Source: Adenanthera pavonina
Lineage: Eukaryota > Streptophyta > Magnoliopsida > Fabales > Fabaceae
Length of the DNA: 64,000 nt
Direction: 5' to 3'
NCBI GenBank assembly: GCA_026686845.1
Contig: JAIVEN010000007.1
Span: 30,687,001 to 30,751,000 of the forward strand
Below the pieces are notes generated by a model. It was not told the DNA's origin and ran no database searches. It worked only from the letters and a program-made list of their open reading frames with translations. Of this stretch, positions 38,363 through 50,862 are shown in pieces; position 1 is the stretch's first letter; every line of letters starts with the position of its first letter. Both the position numbers and the translations under genes were made by a program.

Positions 38363-39138
38363 TAATAATCGATCTCCGTTGTCCATTATTGCAATAGGGT
38401 CCAGCCACATTTGTTGCTTTATATTATTTGATATTCATAAATATATATATATATATATATATATATCTCTCTCTCTCTTGTGATTTGTCGCTATTTATCC
38501 GAAGAAAGATATTTGTTTGTTTGTTCTGTTTCCGAAGAAGCCACGGCAGGGAGAGGACGAGGAGGAGGAAAGAAGAGAGAGAAGTATGTATGAATATCAT
38601 CATGGGGGCGGTGGGATTTTAAAGGCCAAGGGAAATTTTAGATTAATAAGAATCAACCCTTTTAAGATTAATTAATATTTTGATGTTTCCATTTTTTTAA
38701 AAAATAATTTTTATTCAAGAATTTTAATAGCTAGGGGTAGGATTTAGTCTACATAAGTGAAAAATATGTATGTATGAATATAGATACGTAGAATATTCTA
38801 CCATTTAGATATTACCTTCTTTGAGTGGTTTTTCCATTTACTGTTAGATAAAAAAATATCAACAATTTTTAAATTTTTCCTTTATTGATAACAATAAAAA
38901 AGTGAAAATATTTAAAATGGAAGAAAAATAATATAATAATTAAAATATGACATTTATAAGGGTATTTTAAACAAATGCATCATATTTTACTAAATTTTAG
39001 ACTATTTAATATCTTTCTTAATAAGTTGAACATAACCTTAAACAATAATAGATATTTTGAAGTGGAGGTAGTAATAGTAATTGATCAAAAACACATCTAA
39101 TCATGCTTAACTACCAACTCGCAAGTAATGTAATATAA
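38363..39138. other. Intergenic DNA with AT/CT microsatellite
   Basis: An (AT)n tract at about 38441-38466 runs into (CT)n to 38478. A short purine-rich stretch follows at 38540-38590. No gene is recognised. Confidence 0.5.
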
Positions 39139-39412
39139 TACTCCCTCTGTTCCAGTTTATAATGCACTTTTAACTACCGCACACAGACCAGGACAATAAT
39201 TAATAACTAACAAAATTTCCCATCTTTTCTCAAATTATCCTCATTAAATGCTTTGGAAATGAAATATTTTAATAATAAATAAATATTTGGGTTTATTAAT
39301 TAGGGGCAATCTTGGAAAGAGAAAAAAATTATACTACGTAATCCGTAAAGTGCACTATATTATGAAACATTAATTTCTCAAAAAAATGCACTATATAGCG
39401 AAACGGAGGGAG
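39139..39412. mobile_element. Stowaway-like MITE (family S2) 3' of beta-glucosidase C
   Basis: The terminal inverted repeats are ctccctctgttccagtttat and the complement of atatagcgaaacggagggag, bounded by TA. Subterminal gtgcactat words are inverted as well. It lies 130 bp beyond the stop of gene C. A decayed relative ends at 60003 in pseudogene D. Confidence 0.8.
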
Positions 39413-39544
39413 TACTATCTTAAAATAGAATGAGAGTTCATTAATGTTTGAAATTTAGAGCTACATAAATATTAAGAACCGAGAAAGCCATGGGAAAGAA
39501 GGAAGAAAGAGTACAATAATTGTAGTTAAGAAGGTGAATCAGTA

Positions 39545-42500
39545 TTAATGGAGGAGGAACATCTTGATCCAATAAGCAGAATATTTGAGGTATCTTTTAA
39601 GATGGTTCTTGAAATCCACATATGTGATTCCAAATCGAACGGTGTAACCAGCATCCCATTCAAAGTCATCAAAAAATGACCATGCATAAAATCCCTTCAC
39701 CTTCACCCCATCCCTGCATCCAAATCACAGATTAATTACTTTACTATGTATATAGATCACCTAATTAATTGTGGTTAGGCTTTAAAATAAATTCCACAAA
39801 TTTTTCATACTTTTTGCAAAAACTATTAAACTAGTATACTGCATAAACATTCTCTTAAATTATTTTTACTGTTAAGAAATGGTAAGATCTTAATTCTATT
39901 TTAACAACTTTGATTGAGTTTTGATGAAATAACACATGCTTCTACTCTACTTTTAGGAAAAATTTGTGAATATTTTGAAAATAAAAATGATGTCTTTTTT
40001 ATGTCAACGAAGTTCAGAGGGGATTTGTCTAATTTATTCTTCATTCTAAGAAAAATTTGTGATTTGAAAACGAAGGAAAAGTTTGTGTAATTTTAACCAT
40101 TAAAAAGAATTTGTACTCATTTTAAAAAAGATTAATGGAAATGTGTGTAATTTCAACAAGATTTCATGAAACTTTATTTAATTTCTATATATGAAATATA
40201 TTCTTGATATATGGACATCTATTAATTAATTGTAATACCTTTTAAAAAAACACTTATATATTTCTCAAAATAATTAGTTAATTTCCTTGCTATTGTAATA
40301 TGTCACTCACTTGATAGCTTGCAGAAGATATCTGAGATGACCATCATAATATCTAATTCTGATACCATCCTTGATGGCTTCTTTCACTGGCTTAGAAGCA
40401 TTGTTCAACTCAGCAACTCCTGCAAAATTAAAAAATATATATTATATAAAAAATAAATAATTAGAACCAAGAAATAGGTGAAAGAAAGATTTTCAAGTTA
40501 TTATAAATAGAGAAACATAGATATAATTTATTATATTGGGAAAAAAATCGTGATCCATTTGCGTTGAGTAGAAAAAACTCAATTTTCTTTAAATAAGGTT
40601 TAAATCTTATAAATAAGAAATAATTTTATTGGAGGAATTATCTCAAATTAGATTCAATCATGCTCAAATCAAATTCGATAGTACTGATAACTATATACTT
40701 GTATTAAAAAATAGTATAGAATTAATAATTTTACTTAATTACCATTTTCAGTGATGTAAATGAGTGGGTCCTTGTATGTGTTCTTTACATACAACAACAG
40801 CTTGTCGAGTCCCTTGGGATGTATGAAAAGCCAACTTAATGCTGTCTGCAAAACCATCCAAAAACTTTGGTCTTTATTTATCCATATGTTTAATCACCAA
40901 CTACCACATGCATTTATTTTTAATCAAGCACCAAACTTTTAAGTGTTTGTTTAATTAAAGTTCAATCGAAAAGATTTTTTTCTGATCGAAAGCTTAAAAT
41001 CACCTAATGTAGGTAATAAGTAGCTAAATAGTCTGAATATCTACTTTTATATACACACACGCGCACACAAACTCTTCAATGTGAGACTTGTAATATCAGG
41101 AATAGCTTATTTGTCGTGTAAAGAAATAGTAAAGAGAACAAGAATATGTACCGGAGTACCAACAGGGACACCATTTCTCACAGCTGAAATCAAAAGAAAA
41201 CTATGTGACTTTTGTGTTATATATAGTCCTTATAAATATATATATATATATATAATCTCTGGGAAAAATAATTACTCGAGAGAGTGGTTTGCATATCAGA
41301 AGTGTAACTCCTATTAACAGTACTGGTTAATGGAGCATTTTCTGCATACTGGGTTGTATAATAATTGATACTCAGAAAATCATAAGATCCTTTCAGAATT
41401 TCTGATTCTGCTTTTGTGAATTTTGGCAGTCTGTCTCTCACTATAGATCTCATACTCTGCGGATAATCTCCATATGTGAGAGGATGAGCATACCTGCACC
41501 AACAAAATTAATGAATTATATATTAATTACTATCAAACTTGAGCTTTTTATTGTTGTAACATAATTGTAATCAACAATTAGGTAGTGTGATATAATTACG
41601 GATAATATATAAACTTGTTTTTTATGCTCAAAAGTGAGAGTAAGAAAAAGATAAGAGAAAATTCATCATTTAGTCCTTGAACTATATATTAATTTGTAAT
41701 TTGCTCCTTGAACATCAAATTATTTTAAGTTACCCCCAAACTTTTATTAAGTTAGTACATAATTCCTGAACTTTCAAACTTTTTTTTCTTATAGATCCAC
41801 CGTTGCCTTTCTTTTGCAACTCATTTAATCGAGTGCCAAATCATTTTCCACATGTTCCCTCGGTGAGCCATGTTAGCTATTGTTGGATGTTGTCATGCCT
41901 GTGCTCATGATAGAGACTAAATCACCAATGAACTAAAAGTTCAGGGAGTGATTTTAAAAAAATTGAAAGTTCAAGGACCAAATTATAAATTGATATATAG
42001 CACTTAGGTACTAAATGATTAACTTTTGGACTGCATTTTTTTTAACATACATACCATCCGACCCAAAAGTCCAAAGCTCGATTTGCAGCCTCACGATTAG
42101 CAGGACTGTTTGTTTTTGGCTCCATCCAATGAGTCACTAATGTGATTCCAATTTCTCCTTTTTGATATCTCTGTTTATAGTATATATAAAACACACACAA
42201 GTGGTACGTCAATTAATTATCCTATATTTTTTAGTACGTTTCTTAATTAATCAATATAACATATATATATATATATTGATTACTTAAATCATTGGAGAAA
42301 ATGGAGTTCCGTTGTAGTGAAAAAGGGAACCTGATATTTGGCCTTGTACAATCTAACGGAAGCACCATGAGCAAGAAGCAAGTGGTGGGTGACAAGGTAG
42401 GGCTCGGTGGCTGAGTTGCCGGAGGTGCAGTTTCCGACGTAGTTAGAACATCTTCCCGGTGGGAAGGTGCCGGTATTGTAGCCATTGTTGCTATACCCAT

Positions 42501-44569
42501 ATGGTTCATTTAAAGTAGCCCAATGCTTTACTCGATCACCAAAGGTTTTGAAGCAAAAATCAGTATAATCACGAAAGTCCTCCCTAGATTATACAAAAAT
42601 TAAATTAGAAAAAAATTAAAAAAAGACGCATAATTGGGACATTAATTAACTGGTAATTCAATTTTTATATCTTACACTATTTTAGGACTAAGAAATCCAC
42701 CGTATTCATCTTCTAGGGCTTGTGGTAGATCAAAGTGGAACAGAGTAACAAAGGGTGTTAAGCCTGTACACAATAATTAAGAGTTTAGAATTATTCAATC
42801 GATTTCAAAATATTAAAACTGTCCACTGAGGATTTTGTAAGTATTATATTTCAATTTTTAAGTTCTTACAAATTTATTTATCATAATTAAAGAACTCATC
42901 AAAGTAAAAAAGAACGCGTTAGAGAGAGAGGGGGAGAGTTGACCATTGGCAAGGAGCTCATTGATGACATTGTTGTAGAACTTCACTCCTAAATAATTGA
43001 CCTTTCCCTTGCCCTCTGTAGAAAATCAAGTTTCATATGTTCAAACCACTTTCAAATTTCAACATTAATTAAGTAAAATCAAAGAAAAATATTGCGATCG
43101 TTATTTAAAACTACAGGATATGTGTGTGTGTGTGTGTGTGCATATATATAGTTCTTACTGGGGAATATTCTAGGCCATGAGATGGAGAATCTGAAGGAGT
43201 CCAACCCTATCTTTTTCATTAATCTAATGTCACTCTGCAACATGCCATTCACAAATTTGTTCACAAAAATATTAATAACAATAATTATTTGCATCCATGG
43301 ATGTTGGGGGAAAAGACATTAATTAATTATTCGTATCCATGGTTGTTGGGGAAAAAAATTAATTATTTATAACTCTTTTTTTATCAGATTAATGATTTAT
43401 AACTCTATATTCAAAGATGTGGGGTGTGTGTGTTGTGTAAATCAGAAATAAAATTTGTTCAGGAGCACCTTGTATTGATGATAAAAATCATCTGCAACAG
43501 CACCATTGCTATGATCCGAGATCTTTTCTGTACATCAAGATTTATTTTGTGGTAATTAGGATGGATCTCTTTTCCACATGGCATACTTACTAAACTCTTT
43601 TACATCAGTCAAATTACTAACCAATGTAAAAAAAAAGTTACTGGTGATAATTTTATAAATAAAGTTTTTTAGGGGCTTGTGTGGAACCGCGTTGGGAAAC
43701 CCCAAAATGGGGTTTATATCCCCTAGAGTACCTATCTTTTTCAATTGCTCAAGTACAGTGTATTAAAAGGAGACAAATGCATAAAATAAAAATATAAAAA
43801 TAACATAAATATATTAATTTTTACGCTACACTTGAGTAATTGAAAGAAGTAGGCATTGCAAGCTATATCCAAATCCCCAAAATGTGGTTCCAGTAGAAAG
43901 CATCACTCCCAACGTGATTCCACATAGGCCCATAATAGTATCCCTGTTGTAGTGGAAATCATGTTTTCTACTCCTATTGTTTATTATTATACAACCGATG
44001 TAGAAAGCTCTTTCTATGCTGGTTACGACAATAGACGTAACTGCGTAAATACTATGTTTATGGTAAATATAATTTTAACCAACGTAAAAATGGTTTTACT
44101 GTAGGAGTGATCTATACATAGATATGAAGTGAGTGGAAGAGAAAGATATAGGCATATAGTGAACCTGGGTGCTGCTTAGTGAAGGTGTCCCATATACTTG
44201 GTCCTTTTCCATCTATATTTGCTGCTCCTTCTGACTGAAATATCATCAAATTTTCATCACCAAAAGGAAAAAAAAGAGAATATTACATAAAGTTATTTGT
44301 AAAGAGTTACATATTCCTACTACTTTATTGAGCACAATAGAAATCAAGAAAGAAGACAATGAAGCCGTTTTCAATTTCAATATTGTTTGATGAGATAATT
44401 AGAATGCAGATACCTGATAAGAAGCAGAACCAGCACCAAACACAAAGGAAGAAGGAAAAAGGGTTCTATTGAATGGCACTGAATAATGATTTGGCTTAGA
44501 ACTCTCTGTGCCATCGATCGCCATCAACAAGAAGAAGAAGAAGATGAGTGAAAGAGCTTCAACTCTCAT
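39545..44569 (-). CDS. Beta-glucosidase C, glycoside hydrolase family 1 (GH1)
   Basis: Third intact GH1 gene and close paralogue of A. Exons, minus strand order: 44569-44414, 44234-44165, 43527-43469, 43234-43159, 43015-42944, 42763-42676, 42583-42331, 42170-42055, 41493-41276, 41183-41152, 40845-40743, 40419-40311, 39713-39545. Exon lengths equal those of A; all GT-AG, in phase, 506 aa. Start ATG 44569 (MRVEALSL) aligns with A and yields a signal peptide; an in-frame ATG at 44617 would bury it. Motifs are YQSEGA, FHFD (H154, then Phe155), TLNEP with acid/base E200, NYYT, YITENG with nucleophile E413, YAWSF and FEWD. Phe155 replaces the Trp of the conserved HWD motif seen in A, B and D. PPGRCSN replaces APGRCSN. 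Exon 11 reads SWLFIHPKGLDKLL, diverged from SWLYVYPKGLYQLL. Likely active, but with altered glycone or aglycone pocket. Confidence 0.94.
41657..42024. mobile_element. Inverted-repeat element in intron 8 of beta-glucosidase C
   Basis: Left arm phrases tcatttagtccttgaac and ctccttgaac are mirrored on the right by gttcaaggaccaaatt and gtactaaatgatta. The arms are about 55 bases each and can pair. A GC-richer loop (41800-41930) has no coding sequence. Intron 8 of gene A (19798-20126) lacks it. The transposon class is uncertain. Confidence 0.6.
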
Positions 44570-44579
44570 CGCTGACAGT

Positions 44580-44640
44580 GCTGTGGTCCTTTGCAATTCA
44601 GCAGCTTGAAGAAGCACTTGTATTTAAAATATCAAAGGTT
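44580..44640 (-). promoter_or_regulatory. Promoter-proximal region of beta-glucosidase C, degraded TATA
   Basis: The minus strand from here to the start codon is homologous to the A promoter: ACAAGTGCTTCTTCAAGCTG against AAAAGTGCTTCTTGAAGCTG. The TATA word that reads TATATAAATA in A reads ATTTTAAATA here. Confidence 0.5.
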
Positions 44641-44687
44641 GAGGTAATTAATTATTTATTTATTATTAGTTGGGTCAGCAATAATAT

Positions 44688-44962
44688 ACTCACTCCGGTC
44701 CTTTTTTATTAGTGATGTTCTAAAAGTTTTTCGTGATCCTATATATAAGTTATATTCTATAAATTTTTAAAATATTAATTATTTTATTTTAAAATTATTC
44801 TTATTTAATTATAAGCGAGAAAGTAAATTATTTAAATTTATAGTATTTATTATAGGATAAACATAAAAATTATTAAAATAATTTTAATAATATAATAAAT
44901 TTTTTTTGATTCTGATGATGAGATTATTGAGAGTGAGTTATATTAAACATTAGGAAGGAGTA
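44688..44962. mobile_element. MITE (family S3) upstream of beta-glucosidase C
   Basis: The left end ctcactccggtccttttttat and the right end aaacattaggaaggag are inverted and TA-flanked. The inner AT-rich sequence is matched in opposite orientation at 48965-49220. It lies about 120 bp upstream of the gene C start, so it may sit within the promoter. Confidence 0.55.
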
Positions 44963-45027
44963 ATTTTTTTCCTAATAAAAAATATTTCGTTCCTTTTCAA
45001 GATTCCTCATTAATTATGATAATATAT

Positions 45028-45356
45028 TGAGAAAATTACAGAAAAATTCCCAAACACAAAGATAATTATTAAAAAGTTTCACAACCCTAAAAAATTACAT
45101 TTAAGTCGCATTGACATAAAATCTCAAAAAATAAATATAAAAAACTTTATTATTGAATATAAAATATTAAAATATAATTTTATATTTAATAATAAAATTT
45201 TTTATACTTATTTTCTAAAATTTTACACTAATGAGACTTGAATGTAGTTTAATATTGAGCACAATTTTATATTTATTTTCTAACATTTTACACTGATTTT
45301 ACATTAATGGAATTTAAATGTAGGATTTTTATGTGATGTTCCCTAATATATTTCGT
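45028..45356. mobile_element. Foldback MITE (family F2), copy 1
   Basis: The left arm aaaattacagaaaaattccc continues through tttaagtcgcattgacat. The inner core is a long palindrome centred near 45175 (aaactttattattgaatata mirrored by tatttaataataaaattttt). The right arm repeats ttacactaatgagacttgaa. The same organisation is seen at 47665-48072. Confidence 0.55.
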
Positions 45357-47664
45357 GATTACAGAGAATTTCACGTGATTTCCATCTTTTCCGTTCTCTC
45401 TTTCGGATATATGCTGACTATTTCCCTAGAATGATTAGTGAACCAATTTCTTAGTATTTTCTCTTTTCATCATTTTCTTCTTTGTTTTTGAACTGTTACT
45501 AGAGGGTCTTATCCCATTCTATCTTACATTGAAGGTTACCTTAATTTCTAAGTTCAGTATCCCCCATTTTTTTTAAGCAAAAAGTTTCATTTATCATTTG
45601 AATTTAAATAATATAACTATGTAAAATGAATAACAATCTTTCTATAAATTGATTCTTGATGGCTTCATCTTGATCGATCTTCTCCAGCTAATTTATCCGA
45701 TTATTCTTATCTGTTCTGTTTATTCAAAACCCAGCAAGTTATCCAATATGGTGTTTTTCAACATGGTTGGTTAATTAAAATATATATATGTGGTGTTTTT
45801 CAATCGTCTGAATTTTCTACCATCTACAAATGATTATATATAATGTAATAAAATTAAAAATTAAAAAAAAGAAAGGTATATTTAATTCATTTTCGTACTT
45901 TGGGTTACTAATTTACTATCTTCTTAATTAAATACACAAACTGAAAAAAAAATTAATTTGGCAATAACTTGGTTAAGTGGTGGTTGGTGTGTGTGTGTGT
46001 GTATGAAAATGATTTTAATAATTATTTTTTGTGAGATCGATGATGTAAATTTTGAAAAAGATAGACCCAAAAAAAAAAACAAATAGAGTTTTCGCCCAAA
46101 TTGTTTTTGTTAAAATATTAGGGTCTGTCAATTTTAGATAGTAAATTTGTTGACATTAATATGAATATATGTTCATACTATAAAATATAAATTCTTCGAA
46201 ACCAAATATAAAACATTAATTGTGGACAAAATTAATACTAACGACGTTGGGAACGTGGAAGCACACCCACCTGTTCATCTCTTTTTGCCTTCGTTGTTCA
46301 TGCTACTCTCACAAAAATCTATATCAAATCACACTCTTAAACAATTCTTTTAAGACTTTATGTGATTGCACGAGAAAACATATTTCATATTGTAAAATAT
46401 AAAAATTATAACTCATTGTACTATAATTTAAATCATAGACCATGCTATTTATCTTAAATTCCATATAATACCAAAAAAAAAACCAGGAGAAATTGACACT
46501 TCATAATACTACATGGTGGAATCTGGAACCCTATCCATCCCTACTCATTTTCTCTTTCTCTCGCTACGCATTATTGTGTGCAGCAGTAACGCGCAGCAGA
46601 GAAATTAATAGAGTCCGTAGGTGGTCTGGTCAGCATTGGCTTGGGCCCTGACACTTATATCTTTCCCATCCTTTTTTCTTTTTATTTTTTTCGGTAAACC
46701 CACAATCAAATAAGATGTTTGGATTAGACATTTATAATTATATTATCTACTACCTTAAATGTATAATTATCCTATTTTGTAATATCTACATATAAGCCTA
46801 AAAAATATGATAGCATAGAAAGGCCAATAATTGTTGTGTTAAGTAGTCAAAGACTCAACACATAAAATTGGGATATCTTCTCTTTGAAATTCAAGTTAAT
46901 GTTTTTTTAACTTTTTTTATCTGAAATGCATAAAACTAGTAAAATATATATATATATTAAAGGGGAGATGTTGTGAATTTTTTTTAAACAAATAACATGC
47001 TTGGATTATTTACAAGCTGGTGCCGACAATGAAGCAAGTAACAGAATCAAACCAAGTTAATTCACAATTGTTTTCCTGATTGAATGAACACGTTGAATGA
47101 ATTCTCTATCTATCCAATTGACTGTGATATCCCAACCCCAATTAAATCCCTAATTCTATCAATCACCCACTTGTATGCATCATGTTGTGAAGTCTTTTAT
47201 AATAATTATTTTTAATCATTGAAATCAATATATCAATGTTTTTTAACTTACACAATTAATATTTGTGAATACATTTTGAGTCATAAAGTTTGCTATGATA
47301 GTTTAGAGATTAAACTTACATAAACATTTTGAAAGAAAAATAATAATAAAGATTTGTAGGTTTAAGAAAAAATTAAAAGTTGTTATGAAGCGATTGGGTG
47401 AGATCATATTTAAAGGGTTAAAAGAAATGAAATAGAGTTTGAGTTTTAAAAATTTAGTCATGTTAAATACCTGATGATAAAATTTTTCTGGCTTTAGAGG
47501 TAATGTCTGATTCGATTCAAATTAATCTTGACTCCAATAAATTTTCTTGTTAAAGTGGGGTAGGTTTATAATACCGAATATTTAAGGAAATAAAAAAAAG
47601 AAAGAAATGAAATACAAATGAAGATGATTTTTAAATCATAAGATAATCCTAAAAATTTAAAATA
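45357..47664. other. Intergenic DNA, no gene seen
   Basis: AT-rich with short GT and AT tracts (near 45990 and 46945). A slightly GC-richer patch at 46490-46680 contains no recognisable exon. Confidence 0.45.
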
Positions 47665-48072
47665 TTTAAAGATAAAATCTCATAAAAGTCCAAAAACATG
47701 AACATAATTATTAAAAAATCTCAAAATCTTAAAAAATTAAACCCAAGTCTCATTGATGTAAAATTAGTGTAAAATTTTGAAAAAATATATATAATAAATT
47801 TTATTATAGAGTATAAAATTGTACTCTAATGTTAAATTATATTTAAATCCTATTAGTGTAAAATTCTAGAAAATAAGTATTAAAAATTATTGTTAAGCAT
47901 AAAATTATATTTCAATATTTTACACTCATACTTTATAATTTTATAATTAATAATAAAATTTTTTATACTCATATTTTAAGATTTTTATGACAATAGGACT
48001 TGGATGTAATGTTTTAGGATTATGAAACTTTTTAATAATGTTTTGGGATTTTTGTGTAATTTTTTCAGGATA
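47665..48072. mobile_element. Foldback MITE (family F2), copy 2
   Basis: The left end reads attattaaaaaatctcaaaa and cccaagtctcattgatg. The reverse complement of the right end reads attacacaaaaatcccaaaa and catccaagtcctattgtc, which also matches the left arm of copy 1 at 45028. Non-coding. Confidence 0.55.
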
Positions 48073-48569
48073 TTTTTTTTTGCTACAATAATCGATCTCC
48101 ACAATTAAAACTACATGCCTCCTATTTAAAGACATTATGGCCATGGGTCCCACTCCGATCTTTTTCAGTACATTGTATGATTGATAAATTTGCTGCTCTT
48201 GTTTGATATGTAAATCTTTGTGATGTGTCGTCATTTGCCAGGAAAAAAACTGTTCGTTAAATTAATAATTATTTTTCTCGATTGTGTAGTAAACTTTTTC
48301 GAGCTATTTATCCATCAAGCTAAATTTTTATTCTCTATCCAAAGAATAGACTTTCTTTTTAAAAAAAACATAAAATATATTAACTAATCCAGTCGGTTAG
48401 GTCCATGTAAAGATGTCTCAATATATATACTTAATCATAAAGCTCAAAATTGAAATTTTGCTTAAGGATGTCAAGTCATCTCCCTCGATGCAACCACGGT
48501 AAAATTACTCTTATATAGTTTGAAAAAAATTATTTTGCAAAATGTCTGTTCAATTAAGTTTTAAATGTA

Positions 48570-48775
48570 CATATAAAAATGAGAAAATGATGAATGAGGA
48601 TAAAAAATTTAAATTAAATATAGTAAAAAAATTTATAATTTTTTCAGTCATCAATACAAAATAAAATATTAGTAAATTTCTGGTGTTTAATAATAAAAAA
48701 ATTATAAAATTTTTTTTATTATATTTAATTTAAACTTTTATTCTCAATCCTTATTTTTCTTATAAAAATTTACTT
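48570..48775. mobile_element. Short AT-rich foldback MITE
   Basis: The left arm atgaggataaaaaatttaaa and ttaaatatagtaaaaaaatt is mirrored by attatatttaatttaaactt and ctcaatccttat on the right. About 200 bases, no coding sequence. Confidence 0.5.
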
Positions 48776-48964
48776 TTTGAATTGTAATTGATATTTAATT
48801 ATCACATGTTATTAAGAAAGGACACAAGTGGTACCAAATGACCCACTCATGAGCTGTATTCACAAAGTCGTCACTGTCTGTTGCTATTGCCGTAAAACAG
48901 CGACACTGCCGACACAGCAATATATCTGCATTGTCAGTATCTGTGGGGTTCAAATTAATTAATT

Positions 48965-49220
48965 ACATATACTGATTCTTACTATAAGTATTATTTTTAA
49001 TTATCTTATTAAAATTAAAAAAAATTTATTATATTATTAAAATTATTTTAAAATTAATGTATTTTTTATTTTTATTTTTTAATAAATACTATAAATTTAA
49101 ATAATTTATTTTTATTCTTATAATTAAATAAAAATATTTTAAAAATTCATAAAATATGATTTATATTTAAAAATATAAAAAAATTTTAGAATGTGATTAA
49201 TAAAAAGAACAGAAGGAAAT
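48965..49220. mobile_element. MITE (family S3), inverted relative of the 44.7-kb copy
   Basis: The right end gattaataaaaagaacagaagg (two joined parts) is the complement of the 44.7-kb copy's left end. The inner words ataaatactataaatttaaa match in reverse. Diverged; the left end is unclear. Confidence 0.4.
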
Positions 49221-50427
49221 ATAATTTATAATTAATTTTTAAAAAAATTCAGAATCATCCAAATTTAACTTAATCGGTCTAAATTTACTGTTGACGCAAC
49301 GGCATCTAAACTGAATAAATTCATAAATCAAGATAGAAAAAAACAGAAAATTAATGACTTCCCAATGGATTTCTATCCCATTATTAATTGGGGCTTTTTA
49401 ACCAGAACGCTATAAAAAAATATTTCAATATATCACAACTTTAAAAATAATTATTAAATATTATAAAAATAATATTTTTTTAGTATGGACAACACAGAGT
49501 TAAAGTTTTTTTATTTTAGTTTTTTTAAATAATAATATTTTTTTGAAAGTGACATAAAAAGTTCATTTGTTTCAATTTTTTTTAACATGAAAATCATTTT
49601 TTTATATAAAAAGTACTTTTAAAATTTTTTAGGATATTTGTTTAAACTTTTAAAAATAATCAAAATGTGAAAAAAAATAATTTTTTTACTTATTTTGAGA
49701 AGTTACTCTAAGTGACTTCTAAAAAAATGTAGTTAATGTGAATGAGAGATAGAAAGGTATAAGGGCGGGGTAATTTTAAAAATTACAAAAATAACCATAT
49801 TTGACCCATTGAAATATTATAATATAAATTCATATTTTTTTATTATTTGTTAAATAATTTAAAAATTACTTTTCTTTATTCTAACCAAACTCAAAATAAT
49901 TTCTATTTTTTAAATCTCCAAATAATTAATTATTTTTTAAATAATTTAAAAATCACTTTTTTAATAAGTTTAAACAGACGGCACAAAATCATATTTATTT
50001 TAGATTCTGTATTTAATAAAATAAAAGTATATTAAAAATGTAATAATTAAAAAATGAGTTGAATAAATGTGTAAGTATTTAAATGTGTTTTGACAGCATT
50101 TTAAAATACTTTATTACCATTTTCTGTTAACATAATAAACAGAGTTAGTGATAGAAAAACTTTTTATTATATTTTAAAAATTAAGGGATTAAAAAGAACA
50201 AAATAAAGTTAAGAAATTAAAATAAAATCTAGTATAAAATTAAGAGATTAAAAATCTAGCATATATTTGATTAGAAAAGAAGTATATATACTATATTAAA
50301 AATTTCTTTATCCAAGTATAGAAAATAAATATATAATCAAGTTACCTATATTTGAGTTTGATAATGTTCAAATTTAATTTCATTTCATGTATTATACAAT
50401 CATATATAAAAAACTAAAAAGAGGTAG
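49221..50427. other. AT-rich intergenic DNA, no gene seen
   Basis: Extremely AT-rich, with weak internal inverted words (for example around 49490-49930) that may be a further decayed foldback element. No coding segment is recognised. Confidence 0.4.
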
Positions 50428-50800
50428 ATATATAAGTGTAGGTTTGGATAGTTCCCATAAGATATATAAGTGCAGGTTCGGATAGCTCCCATAAGTACTT
50501 ATGGGAGCATATAAATGAGTATGTGCAAAAGTTGTCCACTGATTTTTTCTATTTATAATAATCATTTATCCTTTCATAATTACTTATTTCACTTTTCATT
50601 CTCATTATTCATCCAATAATTACTTAAACTCTCAATATCCAAGTACATTTATTTTCTCAAAATCACTTATAGGGTAAAAAAATTCAAACACAAATTATTT
50701 TTGAGTAATTATCTATTATGATAATCTATTATGAATAATAACTTATTCTTATAATCACTTTTACATAAATTAATTAAAATCAATTCAAACCCACCCTAAG
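50428..50800. mobile_element. MITE (family M1), second copy
   Basis: Shares long stretches with the 27051-27426 element, including ctcattattcatccaataat and acttattcttataatcactt. The right end tcaattcaaacccaccct is the inverted counterpart of the left end aggtttggata. The left end is duplicated as a 34-bp tandem pair (50428-50461 and 50462-50495). An (ATC)n tract follows at about 50844-50862. Confidence 0.65.
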
Positions 50801-50862
50801 TTAATCGTCAATTATTATTATGACCATCACCATCATCACCAACATCATCATCATCATCATCG

